From the NCBI GenBank assembly GCA_964610205.1, contig CAZSVI010000177.1, positions 1 through 5,283 of the forward strand: 5,283 bases of DNA, read 5' to 3'. The stretch's first letter is position 1, and every line of letters begins with the position of its first letter. Positions 4,241-5,283 of the stretch are shown here, piece by piece. Origin of the DNA: CAZSVI01 sp964610205. GTDB lineage: Bacteria > Bacillota > Clostridia > DSM-8532. The notes under the pieces were generated by a model that saw only the letters and a list, made by a program, of their open reading frames with translations, searched no databases and had not been told where the DNA came from. Position numbers and translations under genes: made by a program.

Positions 4241-5283
4241 ATGATAGAAAGAGAATCATCCGGACAGTCCGAAAAGAAAGTTGTTGTTTATACTACGGGA
4301 GGAACGATCAATTCCAGCTATGACCGTCACAGTCTGAAAATTATTCCGGGCAAAACCGATAAAAATGTTCTTGATATGCTTCTTTCCAGTGATAACGAGT
4401 TTAAGACAGAGTTGGTTGAATACAGTAATTTACCGGGTCCTCATCTCACCCCGCTGTTCGCTTTTCAATTAACAAAAACGATTGACCGCACACTGGAGCG
4501 GGAGGATGTTGCCGGTGCTGTGGTTATGCAGGGAACGGATACACTGGATGAGATTTCCTACCTGGCGCATCTTGTCCAGTCTTCCAATAAACCGACTGTT
4601 TTTACCGGCGCAATGAAAAGCTATAACGAGCCATATGGGGATGCACTGGGCAATGTTGTCGGAGCTATCCGTGTCGCTGCGGATACGAATTTTATCGGGA
4701 AGGGGGTCCTGGTGTACTTTAATGAAGAGATTTTCTCTGCGGAGGAGGTTATCAAAAACCATGCAAATAATGTTGCGGCGTTTCGTTCTCCTCACGGCTC
4801 AATAGGGAATGTTTACAATGACCGGGTCATTTATACAAGGGAACCTTTTGTTACCCGGTTAGGGCCTGTTTCCCGCATTGAACAGAAAGTTGAGCTGATC
4901 AAAGTCGTCAGCGGAATGGATGATACGTTGATTCGTGCGGCGCTGGCTTCTGGTGTGAAAGGAATTGTGATTGAAGGGTTCGGCGCTGGAAATGTGCCTC
5001 CGTCCATTGTTCCGGCAATCAAGGAAGCTGTTTCTCAAAACATCCCGGTTATCGTATGCAGCCGGTGCTATGACGGCATTGCCAACGGTATTTATGACTA
5101 TGAAGGAGGTGGCGCCCGTCTTAAACAATACGGTGTGATTCACAGCGGAGCGGTTAACGGCCAAAAGGCAAGAATTAGGCTTATGGTTATTCTCGGGCTC
5201 ACAAACAAGCTCGAAGAAATACAAGTCTATTTTAAGATCTCTGTGGAGGTGAATTTGGTTGTATTTGGCCGTCTCCAGTATTT
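4241..5283 (+). CDS. L-asparaginase, 3' end beyond window
   Basis: 347 codons are visible and the frame is open at the edge. The enzyme hydrolyses L-asparagine to L-aspartate and ammonia. There is no signal peptide (start MIERESSGQSEKK), so it is cytoplasmic. Both asparaginase signatures are present: YTTGGTI (17-23) with nucleophile T19, and MQGTDTLDE (96-104) with T99 and D100. K172 in EEVIKNHANNVAAFRS fits the catalytic Lys of the E. coli type II enzyme, and S62 fits its substrate serine. The C-terminal domain contains IEGFGAGNVPPSI (244-256) and CSRCYDGIANGIYDYEGGG (273-291). It forms an operon with the GntR gene. Odd point: the family usually ends soon after the LGLTNKLEEIQVYF segment (318-331), yet at least 16 more codons follow. 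A one-base change near the T-run 5230-5233 would bring a TAA (5233-5235) into frame. Type I and type II are not separable here. Confidence 0.93.
   Translation, partial: MIERESSGQSEKKVVVYTTGGTINSSYDRHSLKIIPGKTDKNVLDMLLSSDNEFKTELVEYSNLPGPHLTPLFAFQLTKTIDRTLEREDVAGAVVMQGTDTLDEISYLAHLVQSSNKPTVFTGAMKSYNEPYGDALGNVVGAIRVAADTNFIGKGVLVYFNEEIFSAEEVIKNHANNVAAFRSPHGSIGNVYNDRVIYTREPFVTRLGPVSRIEQKVELIKVVSGMDDTLIRAALASGVKGIVIEGFGAGNVPPSIVPAIKEAVSQNIPVIVCSRCYDGIANGIYDYEGGGARLKQYGVIHSGAVNGQKARIRLMVILGLTNKLEEIQVYFKISVEVNLVVFGRLQY
5259..5283 (+). CDS. Possible start of a next gene, truncated by window edge
   Basis: GGAGGT (5245-5250) is a strong ribosome binding site and lies 8 bases before a TTG at 5259. The frame from that TTG reads hydrophobic residues (translated as MYLAVSSI) to the edge, which could begin a membrane protein such as a transporter. 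It overlaps the still-open asparaginase frame, so either that enzyme ends just beyond or has lost its stop. A second TTG at 5255 is only 4 bases from the site and is in the asparaginase frame. Eight codons are too few to assign anything. Confidence 0.3.

Noticed and set aside
4469..5224. Minus-strand frames opposite the asparaginase gene
   Set aside because: They are shadows of a gene with all catalytic motifs intact on the + strand and have no translation signals.

Overview
The window looks like chromosomal DNA of an AT-rich, low-GC Gram-positive anaerobe, most likely a member of the Clostridia. This is inferred from strong AGGAGG-type ribosome binding sites, near-consensus sigma-A promoters, AAA/ATA/GAA-rich codon use, a Firmicutes-style HelD and a small FlxA-like coiled-coil protein. 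The species cannot be named from sequence alone. All confident genes lie on the + strand.

Layout. Positions 1-587 have no confident gene but a lot of structure. There is a run of AT-rich stem-loops (12-131). A minus-strand hairpin with a U-tract (247-276) lies just below a decayed-looking minus-strand reading frame (269-472) and a minus-strand promoter-like element (345-373). The helD promoter and a leader with long inverted repeats follow. Positions 588-2885 encode a complete HelD-type RNA polymerase recycling ATPase with a GTG start. Positions 2886-3123 carry a promoter region with a 14-bp direct repeat spaced two helical turns apart and a short leader hairpin. They precede a 95-residue FlxA-like heptad-repeat protein (3124-3411). 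Positions 3412-3582 hold a perfect-consensus sigma-A promoter (TTGACA-N17-TATAAT) with a 14-bp palindrome at the expected transcription start.

That promoter drives a GntR/FCD regulator (3583-4218). An L-asparaginase (4241 to the window edge) follows after 22 bp. The asparaginase frame stays open past the point where the family normally ends, through a second ribosome binding site, so either a next gene begins at the edge or the stop has been lost.

How the genes fit together. helD and the FlxA-like gene appear to be separate single-gene units. The GntR regulator and asparaginase look like one operon: the regulator probably binds the palindrome over its own start site and so controls asparagine breakdown to aspartate and ammonia, with a downstream gene perhaps in the same operon. 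No CRISPR array, tRNA, rRNA or intact mobile element was seen. The least explained material is the 1-587 intergenic region.
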